DNA of 64,000 nucleotides from Rugalucina vietnamica (taxonomy: Eukaryota; Mollusca; Bivalvia; Lucinida; Lucinidae): positions 71,766,315 to 71,830,314 of the forward strand of contig OZ024869.1 in assembly GCA_964017185.1 (NCBI GenBank), in the 5' to 3' direction. A program made the position numbers and the translations under genes. This document shows, piece after piece, positions 11,001 to 19,500 of this stretch. Within the stretch, counting starts at the first letter, position 1, and the number at the start of each line of letters is the position of its first letter. Under the pieces are notes generated by a model, which saw only the letters and a list, made by a program, of their open reading frames with translations, did no database searches and was not told the DNA's origin.

Positions 11001-12299
11001 ACTTTTAATGGTGTTCTTGTTTGTTTACAACCCAAAACAAAATGAGATGAGCTTAAAATGATCATTTTAAGCAAACAACAAAAATGGGGGCTACGGACAC
11101 GACAGGGCTACGGACAACATAGTTACCGCGATATCTGATGAAACCATTCAGCTAGCCACAAAATGTTTATTATAAAACGTTTAATGGCTGGACCCGCAAA
11201 TGAAAGTGAAGATCATGTTTATATTGACCATTGTTAACATACTTTAATAGGGGCTTGAAAATAGGGGGCTACGGACACGACATTTACATGGTGTTACAAA
11301 ATTGCATCTGGCAGATTCCACAATCACTTTATATTCAATAAGGGCTTTCCCACCAAAATTCAAAAAGTATCTTAGGCTTAATATGGCATTTGTGATTTTA
11401 TATTTTGCAGTTTATTAAGTTTGGAAGCCCCTGATTTGGGGATATTAAAAAAGCCAAAATGTATAACAAAGGGCTACTTTTAAGAAAAGCTCTTGGGAAT
11501 TTATACAAAGGCAAGTACCAATGTATTTATCACCTCAGATAAGAGTTAGGGTATTCCTTTTGAATTTCTGACATAAATTTATTGGCTAAAGATGAAATTA
11601 CAATAGCTGGTGCCTTGTAAAATAACAGAAAATTTGAAGTGAAACTTTATAACACTCAAAAATGGCCCAATTTTAGCCTTTTGATTAGGCAGTAAACCGT
11701 TCCTCTACTAATAACCCACACATATTATATATCACTGGAAAGGTTGTGAAATTTCCTATATAGCTATGACAATAACATCATTCTAGGAGTGCACCAGGGC
11801 AAAATACTGGCGTATAACATGTATTTTGTGAAATGTCCACCCTGATTGTGTTTTAGCCGACAGTTGTATGTGTAAGTTGTTTGGTTTTATTTTCTCTTTT
11901 TTTTCCCTTTTTTCCCTTTCTCTTTTCTTTTTTGCTTGATATATTGTTCTATATGCCATGCCTCATGATGTCTGAATACGGTACATGTATTTTGCTCTTC
12001 CTACAAGCTGTAATATAAACTTTGCATCAAAATCTACTTAAAAAAGTTTGCTAACATGAACATGTCCAGGCTTGACTTCAGATCAATAATAACAAAACAA
12101 ACTTTAACTAACCAAATCCTGTTGATGAATCTGATCTCAGTTTGTTTCCTTCTGCTTCCAAACGCTGGATCTGATTAAGCAGTTCCTTTGCTGTTGGTCC
12201 CCTTCTCTCAGGTTTTGGAGATTTTGTGGGGCTTCCAAAAATCCCACCTGAGGCCCCTTGAGGAGAAGATGCAATTGAAAATCCCAAAGAAGACGCCAT
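527..12299 (-). CDS. CCDC158: CCDC158-like coiled-coil protein gene, N-terminal 556 codons in 13 exons, 3' end off the window
   Basis: Thirteen minus-strand exons, each bounded by AG acceptor and GT donor, join with matching phases into 556 uninterrupted codons. The product has a Ser/Pro/Gly-rich head (about residues 1-180) followed by almost continuous heptad-rich coiled coil. Recognition rests on segments resembling vertebrate CCDC158 in the same order: an IRHILVDAERRRGKP stretch (human IRSILVDFEEASGKK), a SEHERQMQQANERASNARKQ stretch (human SEHEVEITGLTEKASSARSQ) and RLENMLATVKQEC (human RLEALLKALKSEC). Human CCDC158 is roughly twice this length, so about half the protein lies beyond position 1. 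The function of the family is poorly defined; a structural coiled-coil role is inference. The neighbouring divergent Shroom gene, as in human, strengthens the identification. Confidence 0.9.
832..851. repeat. G20 homopolymer
   Basis: Twenty consecutive G on the plus strand, in a CCDC158 intron. Confidence 0.95.
960..1079 (-). CDS. CCDC158: CCDC158 exon 12 (residues 451-490)
   Basis: A 120-base exon (40 codons, phase 0 at both ends) with acceptor TTTTCTAG and donor GTTTGT. It encodes RDKLEKTASETERETTKLRS and then ERDEALKQQAITEGKLTELQ. Human CCDC158 has SELTEARTERDQFSQESGNL at the matching place. Confidence 0.92.
1131..1378 (-). mobile_element. tRNA-derived SINE (group B)
   Basis: Reverse orientation: a B-box-like GGATTCAAGTCCTAGTC, then the group's conserved tail (GTCATGTCTGACA..., AATGTCCCAATCAACAGC). 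Related copies lie at 24636, 26995, 54106 and 62206. Confidence 0.65.
1691..1805 (-). CDS. CCDC158: CCDC158 exon 11 (residues 412-450)
   Basis: A 115-base exon with acceptor CTCCTGCAG and donor GTTTGT. Coiled coil: SQHDQQLKMKEESVGDLENK followed by IKHLREELQEEREKYQAK. The phase joins exactly to exons 10 and 12. Confidence 0.92.
2041..2244 (-). mobile_element. tRNA-derived SINE (group A)
   Basis: Reverse orientation of the element best seen at 19717. The B-box GGATTCAAGCCCCACAC and the tail CTTGAAAGGGATGCAAAACTG are recognisable, with a short A-rich 3' end. Confidence 0.75.
2513..2623 (-). CDS. CCDC158: CCDC158 exon 10 (residues 375-411)
   Basis: A 111-base exon with acceptor AATTTCAG and donor GTTAGT. 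It encodes ITQMTSEHERQMQQANERAS and NARKQATTLQSQLSMI, closely parallel to human ISEHEVEITGLTEKASSARS. The 3.3-kb intron between this exon and exon 9 is filled by tandem Helentron-like units (3645-5668). Confidence 0.93.
3645..5063 (+). mobile_element. Helentron/pearl-like element, family i, copy 1
   Basis: Layout: a small hairpin (GTGTTTATGAAACAC), TATGCCCCCAAC, about four tandem cores of about 314 bp (3740-4965), a CAGA microsatellite (4969-5014), then AAGCCGAAAGCAATATGCCC and a terminal hairpin CCAACTTTTTCAAAGTTGG ending GGGGGCATAA. The asymmetric inverted pair TATGCCCCCAAC / GTTGGGGGCATA plus tandem cores, a microsatellite and no target duplication fit bivalve 'pearl' elements, later grouped with Helentron-associated elements. 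Open frames in the cores are not genes. It lies inside CCDC158 intron 9. Confidence 0.75.
5064..5668 (+). mobile_element. Helentron/pearl-like element related to family i
   Basis: Directly follows copy 1. It has two cores sharing GGATTATATCCAAACCACATG, a CTGA/CAGA microsatellite (5560-5615), then CCAATATGCCCCCTCAAC and the hairpin AACTTCTTCGAAGTT ending GGGGGCATAAAAAG. Confidence 0.65.
5960..6036 (-). CDS. CCDC158: CCDC158 exon 9 (residues 350-374)
   Basis: A 77-base exon with acceptor ATATTTTAG and donor GTAGGT. It encodes LEAEVEELRQSLSADQQSLS plus QDYHT, and the final AA is completed to Lys by exon 10. It corresponds to the human QLEALKSESQNKIELLLQQH region. Confidence 0.9.
6386..6622 (-). 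CDS. CCDC158: CCDC158 exon 8 (residues 271-349), best conserved segment
   Basis: A 237-base exon (79 codons, phase 0 at both ends) with acceptor GTTCCAG and donor GTATGA. It carries TTIAQIRHILVDAERRRGKP, the clearest match to vertebrate CCDC158, followed by a segment in which the coiled coil is interrupted by FFETDPATSQSPSM. A helix with MLVHTLERCMQEMIKDVEIR then follows. A Thr-Ser-Gln-Ser-Pro site breaks the heptads, so this may be a hinge. Confidence 0.93.
6648..6859. mobile_element. 212-bp TTAA-flanked hairpin MITE, copy 1
   Basis: Flanked by TTAA (6644-6647 and 6860-6863). It contains a long palindrome: GCAAACAGAATAGCCCCAGATG and its inverse around a GACGCCGC/GCGGCGTC inner stem. A copy of exactly the same length lies at 39209. 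The TTAA duplication is typical of piggyBac or Kolobok derivatives. Confidence 0.8.
7191..7281 (-). CDS. CCDC158: CCDC158 exon 7 (residues 240-270)
   Basis: A 91-base exon with acceptor TTTTCTAG and donor GTTTGT. It encodes HKEAAGQASKIANLEATLHH plus a Gln/Lys/Glu-rich tail, and is predicted coiled coil. The phase is consistent on both sides. Confidence 0.9.
7498..7640. repeat. Degenerate relative of the GAGGTTATAAAAC MITE
   Basis: CATTTACGAGCAGGATAAAAT and AGTTGAGCATAAAA resemble the interior and end of the element at 134-352. It is too diverged to bound. Confidence 0.35.
7663..7772 (-). CDS. CCDC158: CCDC158 exon 6 (residues 204-239)
   Basis: A 110-base exon with acceptor TTTTTAG and donor GTAACC. 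The protein is a heptad-rich helix (SNEQSELQKRQFRVTVEELK onward, then NRDSVLDLR) that parallels the human ...VIDLQTKLQEMQMERDAMADIR region. It ends two bases into an Arg codon. Confidence 0.9.
8230..8299 (-). CDS. CCDC158: CCDC158 exon 5 (residues 180-203)
   Basis: A 70-base exon between acceptor CATTACAG and donor GTAAGC. It encodes SHLEKALKDSQEQVSDLRRR and LAE, the entry into the long coiled coil. Human CCDC158 has a comparable SHQVKDLQRRL segment. The open frame continues into the intron to 8074, but the donor and the phase of exon 6 mark the boundary. Confidence 0.9.
8343..8507 (+). mobile_element. GAGCC MITE, copy a (internally deleted)
   Basis: It starts GAGCCGCGATGCGAGAAAACC and carries the palindromic core GCTGATCAGCTGTGCAG / CTGCACAGCTAATCTGC, flanked by GAAAACAAAG and CTTTGTTTTC. 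The second quarter of the element is missing. Confidence 0.8.
8759..8965 (-). CDS. CCDC158: CCDC158 exon 4 (residues 111-179)
   Basis: A 207-base exon. It begins with a charged helix (LQLERQKEESDRLGAQL) and continues with a Ser/Thr/Gly-rich linker that includes NSPSKTGF, another SP site. Donor GTAAGT. It ends with CC, completed to Pro by exon 5. Confidence 0.87.
9252..9340 (-). CDS. CCDC158: CCDC158 exon 3 (residues 82-110)
   Basis: An 89-base exon with acceptor TTTTACAG and donor GTAAGC. It encodes MPKFSSATSASALSALVDI and then SAEQKTISDLR, ending two bases into an Arg codon. It starts in phase 0 with ATG, so an internal start here is possible but not required. Confidence 0.82.
10304..10359 (-). 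CDS. CCDC158: CCDC158 exon 2 (residues 63-81)
   Basis: A 56-base exon with acceptor TTTTCAG and donor GTAAGA. Two bases complete a Val codon from exon 1, followed by 18 codons rich in Ser and Thr (PSTTFSDITGTSTADKTE). Low-complexity linker. It is supported mainly by splice signals and exact phase with both neighbours. Confidence 0.8.
10577..11860. mobile_element. 1.28-kb TIR element in CCDC158 intron 1
   Basis: Perfect 30-bp inverted ends (TCGGCTAAAACACAATCAGG onward through GTGGACATTT). No target duplication is clear. The interior carries CTACGGACACGACA three times: inverted at 10917-10935 and direct at about 11090 and 11268, with an extra partial copy just after the second. No transposase was seen. 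Confidence 0.85.
12113..12299 (-). CDS. CCDC158: CCDC158 exon 1 (start codon, residues 1-62)
   Basis: The ATG is at 12299-12297 and the donor reads GTTAGT (complement of 12107-12112). The first about 35 residues are Ser/Gly/Pro rich, with SP/TP-like sites (GSPTKSPKP) that could be proline-directed phosphorylation targets. A short amphipathic stretch follows (ELLNQIQRLEAEGNKL) that looks like the first coiled coil. The exon ends one base into a codon, and exon 2 supplies the other two. The start context has G at +4 but C at -3, so it is moderate. No upstream in-frame ATG was chosen because the alternative reading through 12388 uses another frame. Confidence 0.88.
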
Positions 12300-13253
12300 T
12301 TGAAAAGATCAGGCTGGCTGGAAGGCTTCAATGGATAAATATCTTCATAAATAAATAGTTTGGCTAAATATAAGACAATGCAAAGCAAGGAAATCTGCAG
12401 TTAAACCGAAAAACGGCGTTTGTAGCAACAGTTTACATTTTTGTTTTCATTTCCGGTAAGGGGCATAACTCCAATTTTATGATAAAATCCGGTACGGTGG
12501 TCCGTTAAAACACCCCGCCAACTTCTGAGACAGTCATTCTTTGGTTGTACAATATTGTAAACGTCGGTACTCTACTAAATAGGCACGGTAAATGTTTGGA
12601 CTATCAGTGCACTTCAAACTACACAAATAGAGATGTATGTAAATGAGCTCTCTCTCTCTCAAGCACTACAGCCTGGGTTCGACCCCCAAGGCAGGTACTG
12701 GTCCATTTTACGGTTTTGCCTTTAATGCCATGAGTGGAAAGTTTAGATAAAAGTTTTAGATGATAAAATGATAGTCATAGGGAAAATGAATTCTCCAGGG
12801 CATCACTATAGGCCATACATCTTGTGTATTGTTTGTCGAAGACATCTCAGATCTTTTTTGACCTGCATCCGGGGTTTTCCCATATGGAAGATGAAAAAGG
12901 CAACAAACTGCATCTCTTTAAAAAGTACTTTAAGATGATGTTTTTTTACTATACAATCCATCATTGGTCCTTATTGTTATTCATTTCAATCGCTTTTTGT
13001 GTGACGAAAGCTTTTGCAAAGAAAAAATAAAATCTAAAATCTGTGGATTTTGAAATTTTATGATCCATGCAGGCCATCGTAGATAAGATGCGTTCGGATT
13101 TTCTCCATTAAATATAGGCGTGTTCGGATCAAAGGCTCAGCTCAACAGAACGAGTCGTTTCGGTCCAGCGACTCTTAGGAACTCTCGCCGTAAGGACATT
13201 TGAAAAGCATTTCCTCTCAGTCATGTCTGGAGTTGGCTCTGCAAGAGTCATAC

Positions 13254-13254
<1 letters not shown>

Positions 13255-13301
<47 letters not shown>

Positions 13302-13302
13302 C
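13255..13302. repeat. (TGTC)n microsatellite
   Basis: About 12 tandem TGTC units. It creates the spurious CLSVCLSVCLSV reading frame. Confidence 0.95.
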
Positions 13303-13570
13303 TGCATCCTGTACCCTATTGCAGAAAAGATATTAATCTTCGACAATTATCTTTTTTAAAGATGTTTCTTGTTAATCATGAGATGTCCCGGTACATGTAC
13401 GTCTTAAGTTGGGTGCTGGGGTCAGGTATTTATCTTTGTCATGAGACACTTTACCCGAGTGAATCTTGTAAAAGAAAGTTAAGGAAGACTTCACCCTGCG
13501 GTCCTCCAGGGATGGACGCTAGAGTGCCGGACGGTGTCTTTGTTAGGAGAGAGCTTCAGCGAAATAGATA

Positions 13571-14302
13571 ACGATGCGTACTGCGTATGTACGCACGATT
13601 TTTCGCTCTGTACGCATAAAAAATTCAGACCTGTGCGTACCATGTACGCAGTAAAAATCAGCGGTACGCTAACAGTTTTCGGTTTTATGCGTACTCAGAT
13701 AAAATACCTTTAAAATTTTCACCAAAATGATAAATTTTTCAACTAGTTTTGTCTGGCTGCTTGTCAACAATCGAAAAGTAGATACAATATTAATGCAGCT
13801 TTTGATCGTTCCATATTATATATAATGCAATATATTATGTAGTTATACCATATGCGTGCTCGCCGTTCAGTACTTTGACCAGACAAATTGTTTATCAAAG
13901 GTTTATTCATGAAGTTTAATGATAGTCTGTCACTTTGGTTTATTGAATAGGCATTTTGCATTGATTTCTGGTCATTGTTTTCAATTTAAAACTTGATGTA
14001 TCCATTTTCTACAGCCATCCCAGTCTCTAATGTTTTCCTCATTTGTGTCTCTTATTATCTAGGCAGGGGACAAAAGTATAGTTAAACATGCCTAAATGAT
14101 AGAATGACATGTTATTACAGGATTATCAACCAGTTTACTTAAATTTTCATACTCGATTAAATGGTCTTATCCATACGTGTACCTTTATCTATAAGTTTGA
14201 TTCTAAATGAGAGGTTTGAATAAGAATCCTCAGAAAACTTGTACGCAGTTGTATTGTCGGTACGCACTGAACATTTATTTTGATGCGTACAGTACGCATT
14301 GT
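13571..14302. mobile_element. Fold-back element built on GTACGC
   Basis: Ends ACGATGCGTACT and AGTACGCATTGT (inverted, one mismatch). About ten copies of GTACGC/GCGTAC cluster in the outer about 120 bp on each side, and a plain AT-rich middle separates them. It lies in the intergenic region between the two genes. Confidence 0.6.
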
Positions 14303-14639
14303 GAAAAATAATTATCTACATCACTGAGCTTGTCATCTTGCTCTTATTGCATGTTGTAAATTTTTTGTTGTAATATTTTGTCACTTTTGTGCTGTGCTTT
14401 CTTTTCCAGCTTGTGTCTGGGTTGAGATTTAGATTATATGCTTATTTTGTATATAATCACATGCAGCATTGCGACTAATACCCACATGCCCACAAAATGA
14501 ATGAATGAAAGAATGCGTGGCTGTTGTGTTTTATGGCGGTATTTTGAAGATATTCAAGTTTCTGTTTTAGTGTTGTAGCTCGGGTCTAATAATTCTAGAT
14601 CCGAGATTGTTGGAACAGACAAACTGCACGGAAATGTGA

Positions 14640-14775
14640 GGTCTAATTTTTCGTCGAAGAGGAGGGTTGTACTATCTGTGCAGCGAAAACAAAGGTGCTG
14701 ATCAGCTTACTGCGAAGCTGATCTGCACCTTTGTTTTCGCCTAAGCATTTTGTTGGTTTTCTTATGTAGCGGCTC
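14640..14775 (+). mobile_element. GAGCC MITE, copy b (5' truncated)
   Basis: Palindromic core GCTGATCAGCTTACTGCGAAG..., then the right arm GTTGGTTTTCTTATGTAGC and GGCTC. Confidence 0.75.
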
Positions 14776-15067
14776 ACAATAGTAAAAATGTTTGAAATGC
14801 GACAAGTTGAAGTTAAAGCTCAGCGCAAAAATTAAAAAGAATATTTGAATCACAGACCCAGAAACGGAATGGGTTTCTTTTGAACCCTTTACCATGTTTA
14901 TGGCAGCTTTGATTTCTTTTGAATAATAAAAAAAAAAAATCCGGAACCACGCATGCTACATGTAGATGAGATCAAAACAACATGTTCAAGTAATACAATA
15001 ATATCGTTTTACATGGAAAACCTTGAGTCGCGCTCTTATTCAAACCCCATTTTGCAAAATAGTTTAC

Positions 15068-15070
<3 letters not shown>

Positions 15071-15103
<33 letters not shown>
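15071..15103. repeat. T33 homopolymer
   Basis: Thirty-three consecutive T. Confidence 0.95.
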
Positions 15104-15256
15104 CAGGTCGAATTAAGATACTTATTGACTATGTTTCTCTCCAGTATGGGATGTACTAGCATTTCGTCTTTGCCGTCAAATCATATCATACGGTTTGGTA
15201 TTAATATAGGGATCAAATATGATTTTCCATTCATTAACATTTGCTAGGTCCCGAGG

Positions 15257-15307
15257 GGAGTGTTGAAAAACGAGGGCTACGCCGCCTTCGGTTTTCAACA
15301 CTCATTT
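15257..15307. repeat. Imperfect stem-loop GAGTGTTGAAAA / TTTTCAACACTC
   Basis: A 12-bp perfect outer stem with a GC-rich interior. A fold-back repeat of unknown type, about 1.1 kb upstream of the Shroom ATG. Confidence 0.6.
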
Positions 15308-16017
15308 TGGAACCAAGAAACGAAAGAAATAATGGCAGCCTCATCACATTTTCATACGCGTAAAAGCTTGTTCAGGGCGGATTTCTGTTACTCGTTATCA
15401 GCACGTGTTTTGCGTGGCACCCGGTAACGAGCAGGCACGCGCGCACCGTAGAATTGCTATATTAATACATGTATGGTTTTCTTTTCATTTTAAAATATGT
15501 GGCTGTTAATATCGTTTGATGCGGATATTTATGCAATAATATTTTTATATGATGTATCAATATATACATGTAGTTTCTGGTTGCGGTAATATCATACGTA
15601 GGCCTACATAGTCTCCCCACACGACTGTTTTATACATTCCTCGTGCACCGGGCTGTATAATACTTTTACATATAATTTTAAATGGGTTTGATTGAAATTG
15701 TCATTGACCAAATAAATAAACTTATCCACAGAGTCAACAAAATATGCGGAACTACCACGCCAAAAACACAGATTTAGGTTAAATTGCTGATGTCGTGGGT
15801 TATAATGTCTTTCTCCGGTATGAATTGATATGATTTTGTGTATGATTCGTATTTTCAATGCGATGACTATATGGGTCCTTCATTTCATTCAGGCTAGAAT
15901 TAATCCACTTAGTATCTAAATTGCGAACAACTTGTTATAAAATGCTTGTGATAGTGCACACGATTTATTTATTTTTTGACAATGTCTCTAGATATTTTCT
16001 TTAGTTAAACAAACAAC

Positions 16018-16102
16018 AAATTAAAACAATCAAATAAAATGATTTTATGAGATAAGAACAAAAAATTAAAACAGTCAAATAAAATGATTTTATGAGATAA
16101 GA
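16018..16102. repeat. Tandem duplication, about 37-bp units
   Basis: AATTAAAACAATCAAATAAA plus ATGATTTTATGAGATAAG occurs twice, with one base different (CAATC / CAGTC), separated by a few bases. Confidence 0.85.
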
Positions 16103-16404
16103 TGGTCTAATAAAAATAAGGTCCCTCTATGGTTCACTTGCGCCAGACATTTTTAATCATTTATGGCGCGCTACTGTAGACGGTGGCGGGCGGATTAAAC
16201 TCTCTAAAATAGACTATAGAAAAAGTGTAAACACGCTTCAAAAAGTCATCTCAGGTGTATTGCGGATCCCATTGATGTGACAGACGATTAGTACAGGTGA
16301 AAACATGATACGGGAATGTCTGATGTCATTAGAAGGATGATTCGGTTATCTGTGATAATGTGACATTTCTTTAATTGGATTTTATTTGTTTTTAATTGGC
16401 AATT

Positions 16405-16596
16405 ATGAGTGGCGATGAGGCAGATGAATCTTCGGTTGGGGACACGAGTTCTGAAGAAGAAGAGGGACCGCTGCCTGTCAGCCCCTTCAAATCAGGGACA
16501 GATGAGCCGTTGAAGGTTGTCATTAAAGGAGGAAAGCCATGGGGTTTTGAGATCAAGGGTGGAACGGAAGACAAAGCACCTTTGCAGATTTCTAAG
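16405..16596 (+). CDS. shroom: Shroom exon 1: acidic N-terminus and first half of PDZ
   Basis: The ATG at 16405 has A at -3 and an in-frame TAA twelve bases upstream (16393-16395), which fixes the start unless an upstream exon exists. Residues 1-20 are Asp/Glu/Ser rich with an EEEE run. Residues 36-64 start the PDZ domain: LKVVIKGGKPWGFEIKGG (beta strands around the PWGF ligand loop), then APLQISK. The donor at 16597 reads GTAGTT, which is weak but usable. The open frame beyond it runs only 13 codons into the intron. Confidence 0.88.
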
Positions 16597-19500
16597 GTAG
16601 TTTGGGGCCAGGGGCTAAACTTTTTTTTGCTACCGTAAACATAAAAACAAACTCGGGAAGTATGGTGTACCACTCGGGTTAAAGATTACAATAAATGTTT
16701 TAAAATGTATTGAAGAAATCTAAAGATAATTTCCAAAAATTGCAGGAAGTTTTCAATCCGCACCTGACTGATCTGTATCTGATCCGGATCAATGTGATGG
16801 GGTATGATCTGGATTAGGAGCAATTTGATCTTGAATAGACATTAAGTTAATCTGCATGATTAATCTGTTAATCCAGATGAATTATCTAGAGTAATTTTGG
16901 GCTCACACATCAGAGAAATAATGCAGATTTATCTTATCCAGAATAAGCTGATTTGGTCCTATCTACATCAATGTTCTGTATGGTGTGAATGCATAACTCG
17001 ATCAAGTTGTTGTGCGTTTTGGATTTACATGATCCCCATGTAAAGATTTTTTTAATTCAGTTTTACGTCCCTTTCAAGAATATTTCAACTCGTATGAGCT
17101 GGCCCAATCAGAAGTGGGGAGAAAACAGAAGACCCCCCCCCCCCAAGAAAAACCACCTGACACACCCGCAAGCAGAACTTGGCATGTCTCACATGTGTCC
17201 TGAAGCACTTTTACTTGAAAAGTAGGATTTAGGAGCATTTTTTTTCTTCATAATATGTAACTCTTTAAAATGGTACATGTACAAAGGATCTGAATAAAAT
17301 GGTCTGCTATATGAGCCGCATCGTGAGAAAACGGGATTATTGCCTATGCGAAAACAAAGGCGCAGATCACCTTCGCAGTAACTGCGAAGCTGATCAGCGC
17401 CTTTGTTTTCGCTACTCGGATAGTACAATTCCTCTTCTACTTAAATCCGAAATTTCAAGCTTCTAGCTCTTTTCTGAGCTTGCACAGGTCGGTTTGTGTC
17501 GAACCTGGTCGAAAACCACATTGTTGGTTTTCCCACGAGGCGGCTCAAATGTATGAGATAGGAGAAAATTCCAATTACTGCTACTTGTAACATATGAGCC
17601 ACCTCGTGGAAAAAACAACAATGTGGTTTCCGAACAGGTCCGACACAAACCGGTCTGTACAGCTACAGAAGCAGGCTAGAAGCTTGAAATTTTGGAGTTA
17701 AGTAGAGGAGGAATTGTACTATCCGAGTAGCGAAAACAAAGGCGCAGATCAGCTTCGCGGTTACAGCGAAGCTGATCTGCCCCTTTGTTTTCGCCAATGC
17801 AGATTGTTGGTTTTCCCATGGGGCGGCTCAATTATCAAAATTACATCAAATTTTATCAAAGATTTTGTTTGCCAAAGATCTTTTGTCCACAACACATAGT
17901 TCAGTGTAGAGAAGGCATTTCAATTAGGTGAATTGACAGGATGTATTGTGAATTTAACATAGCAAATAAAGATGTAAACTGCATCATAAGAAAACCTCTT
18001 AGAGGCAGCCAGATATTATTTGTTTTAAGCACTAAGTTTAAACATTATTTATTTTACTTCAATTTTACAGAAAGCTCAAGGAACTTATATAATTATATGT
18101 TCTTGAAGGCACAGATGTTGCCATTATGTGGTCAAATGTGGTGGAAGTAATATAAGAACCCAGGGAAAACCACTGAACCTGGAAGGGCGACCACTACCCT
18201 GCCACATGCCCTGACACGGGTTTGAACCTCGACCTCACAGGTGACAAGCGAGTGTGTTATCCACTACGCTATTCAGGCCCCCTTTTAAGCACTAGAAGAG
18301 CATTTGTCTGTTAGTGGTGAAAGAAGTTCTGGTAACCCGCCGAGACTTGAGCTGGCTTGCCCTTTGAGAACAGTGTTGCTAGGATAAATGACAGTCCCAA
18401 CATGACATTAACTGTTGACGATGGACATCAAGGACATTTCTATGTTCTTTTAAAAAGCTTCATATGAAACAAAAAATGATATTAAAGTTAAAATCTCAAC
18501 CCAGACACCAGACAGAGAAGAAAGGACAACACAAGACATCAGATAGAATTTAACACAATATGACCATAATGACTAGCTCTTTCCCAGGAAGGTAGCCATC
18601 TGGCTAGCATCAACCAAATACAAAGATGGCAGGCGCAACAGAGAGGCATAAACAGACAACATGAAGATAAATCACAGCAATGCAACTATTCTTTGTTCAG
18701 TTTGATCTAGGTTTGCACCGTGACAGGTACATATTTTTGCCTGAAAACAGTGGAAGGCAAAGAAAGATGAAAATAATTTTGTATAACAAAATTATGCACT
18801 TCCTGACTGCTGTATGTTAATAATCAATCAGTTTATTTTCAAGCTGACTTCAGATTCAATCCTCCATGAAAGGAGTTACGAGCCGTTACGCATTAATCTA
18901 TCCGTTTTTTGTTAACGAACAAGGTAACGCACCTTGAGAAATAGTAATGACTACTTGAGCCTTCGAATGCTAAAACCAACAATTTGGTTTCCAACCACGT
19001 CAAACACAAACCAGACTGTACAGCAACAGAAGCAAACTAGAAGCTTGCAATTTTGGGTTTAGGAAGAAGAGGAATTGTACTATCTGTGTAGCAGAAACAA
19101 AGACGCTGATCAGCTGTGCAGTTACTGCACAGCTGATCTGCACCTTTGTTTTCGCCTATACATGATGTTGGTTTTCTAATGCAACTTGAGAAATAGTAAT
19201 GACTACTTAACACAGTGAGCCAGCCATCCTTAAGCTTGAAAGAAGACACTTAAGTTAGGTAATAAACCATAAACAGAAAATATATGCTGTAAATTATTTA
19301 AAAACATGTCTCGCAAAATTATATATTACTTTATTTGTGTAGTGTGCATGGAAACATTTGTTATAGATAGTAAAAACGTCAGCAGAAATAAATAGCCTCG
19401 ATTAAATCATGCTACCTATGTTTCATTTTTAGCCGTTTTAAATTCAAACGCATATTTCATAGTAAATATATATTTATGGTAAATACAGTGGGGTTTTCAG

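Larger units (their letters stand above)
12300..16404. promoter_or_regulatory. Divergent intergenic region between CCDC158 and Shroom starts
   Basis: The region is 4.1 kb between the two start codons and must contain the promoter(s) and 5' UTRs of both genes. No TATA box or core element could be assigned. It also contains a TGTC microsatellite, a GTACGC fold-back element, a GAGCC MITE fragment, a T33 run, an imperfect hairpin (15257-15307) and a 37-bp tandem duplication. A plausible CCDC158 5' UTR/promoter lies at about 12300-12600. Confidence 0.5.

Noticed and set aside
13200-13571. 123-codon frame with CLSVCLSV repeats
   Set aside because: Produced by the TGTC microsatellite; the remainder lacks any recognisable domain or splice site agreement.
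17714-17899. Recurrent open frame MYYP.SENKGADQLR.Y.EADL.LCFR on many positions
   Set aside because: It is always the translation of the palindromic core and left arm of the GAGCC MITE, on either strand. Frames break in many copies and there is no start, splice or codon conservation pattern, so it is not a protein family.
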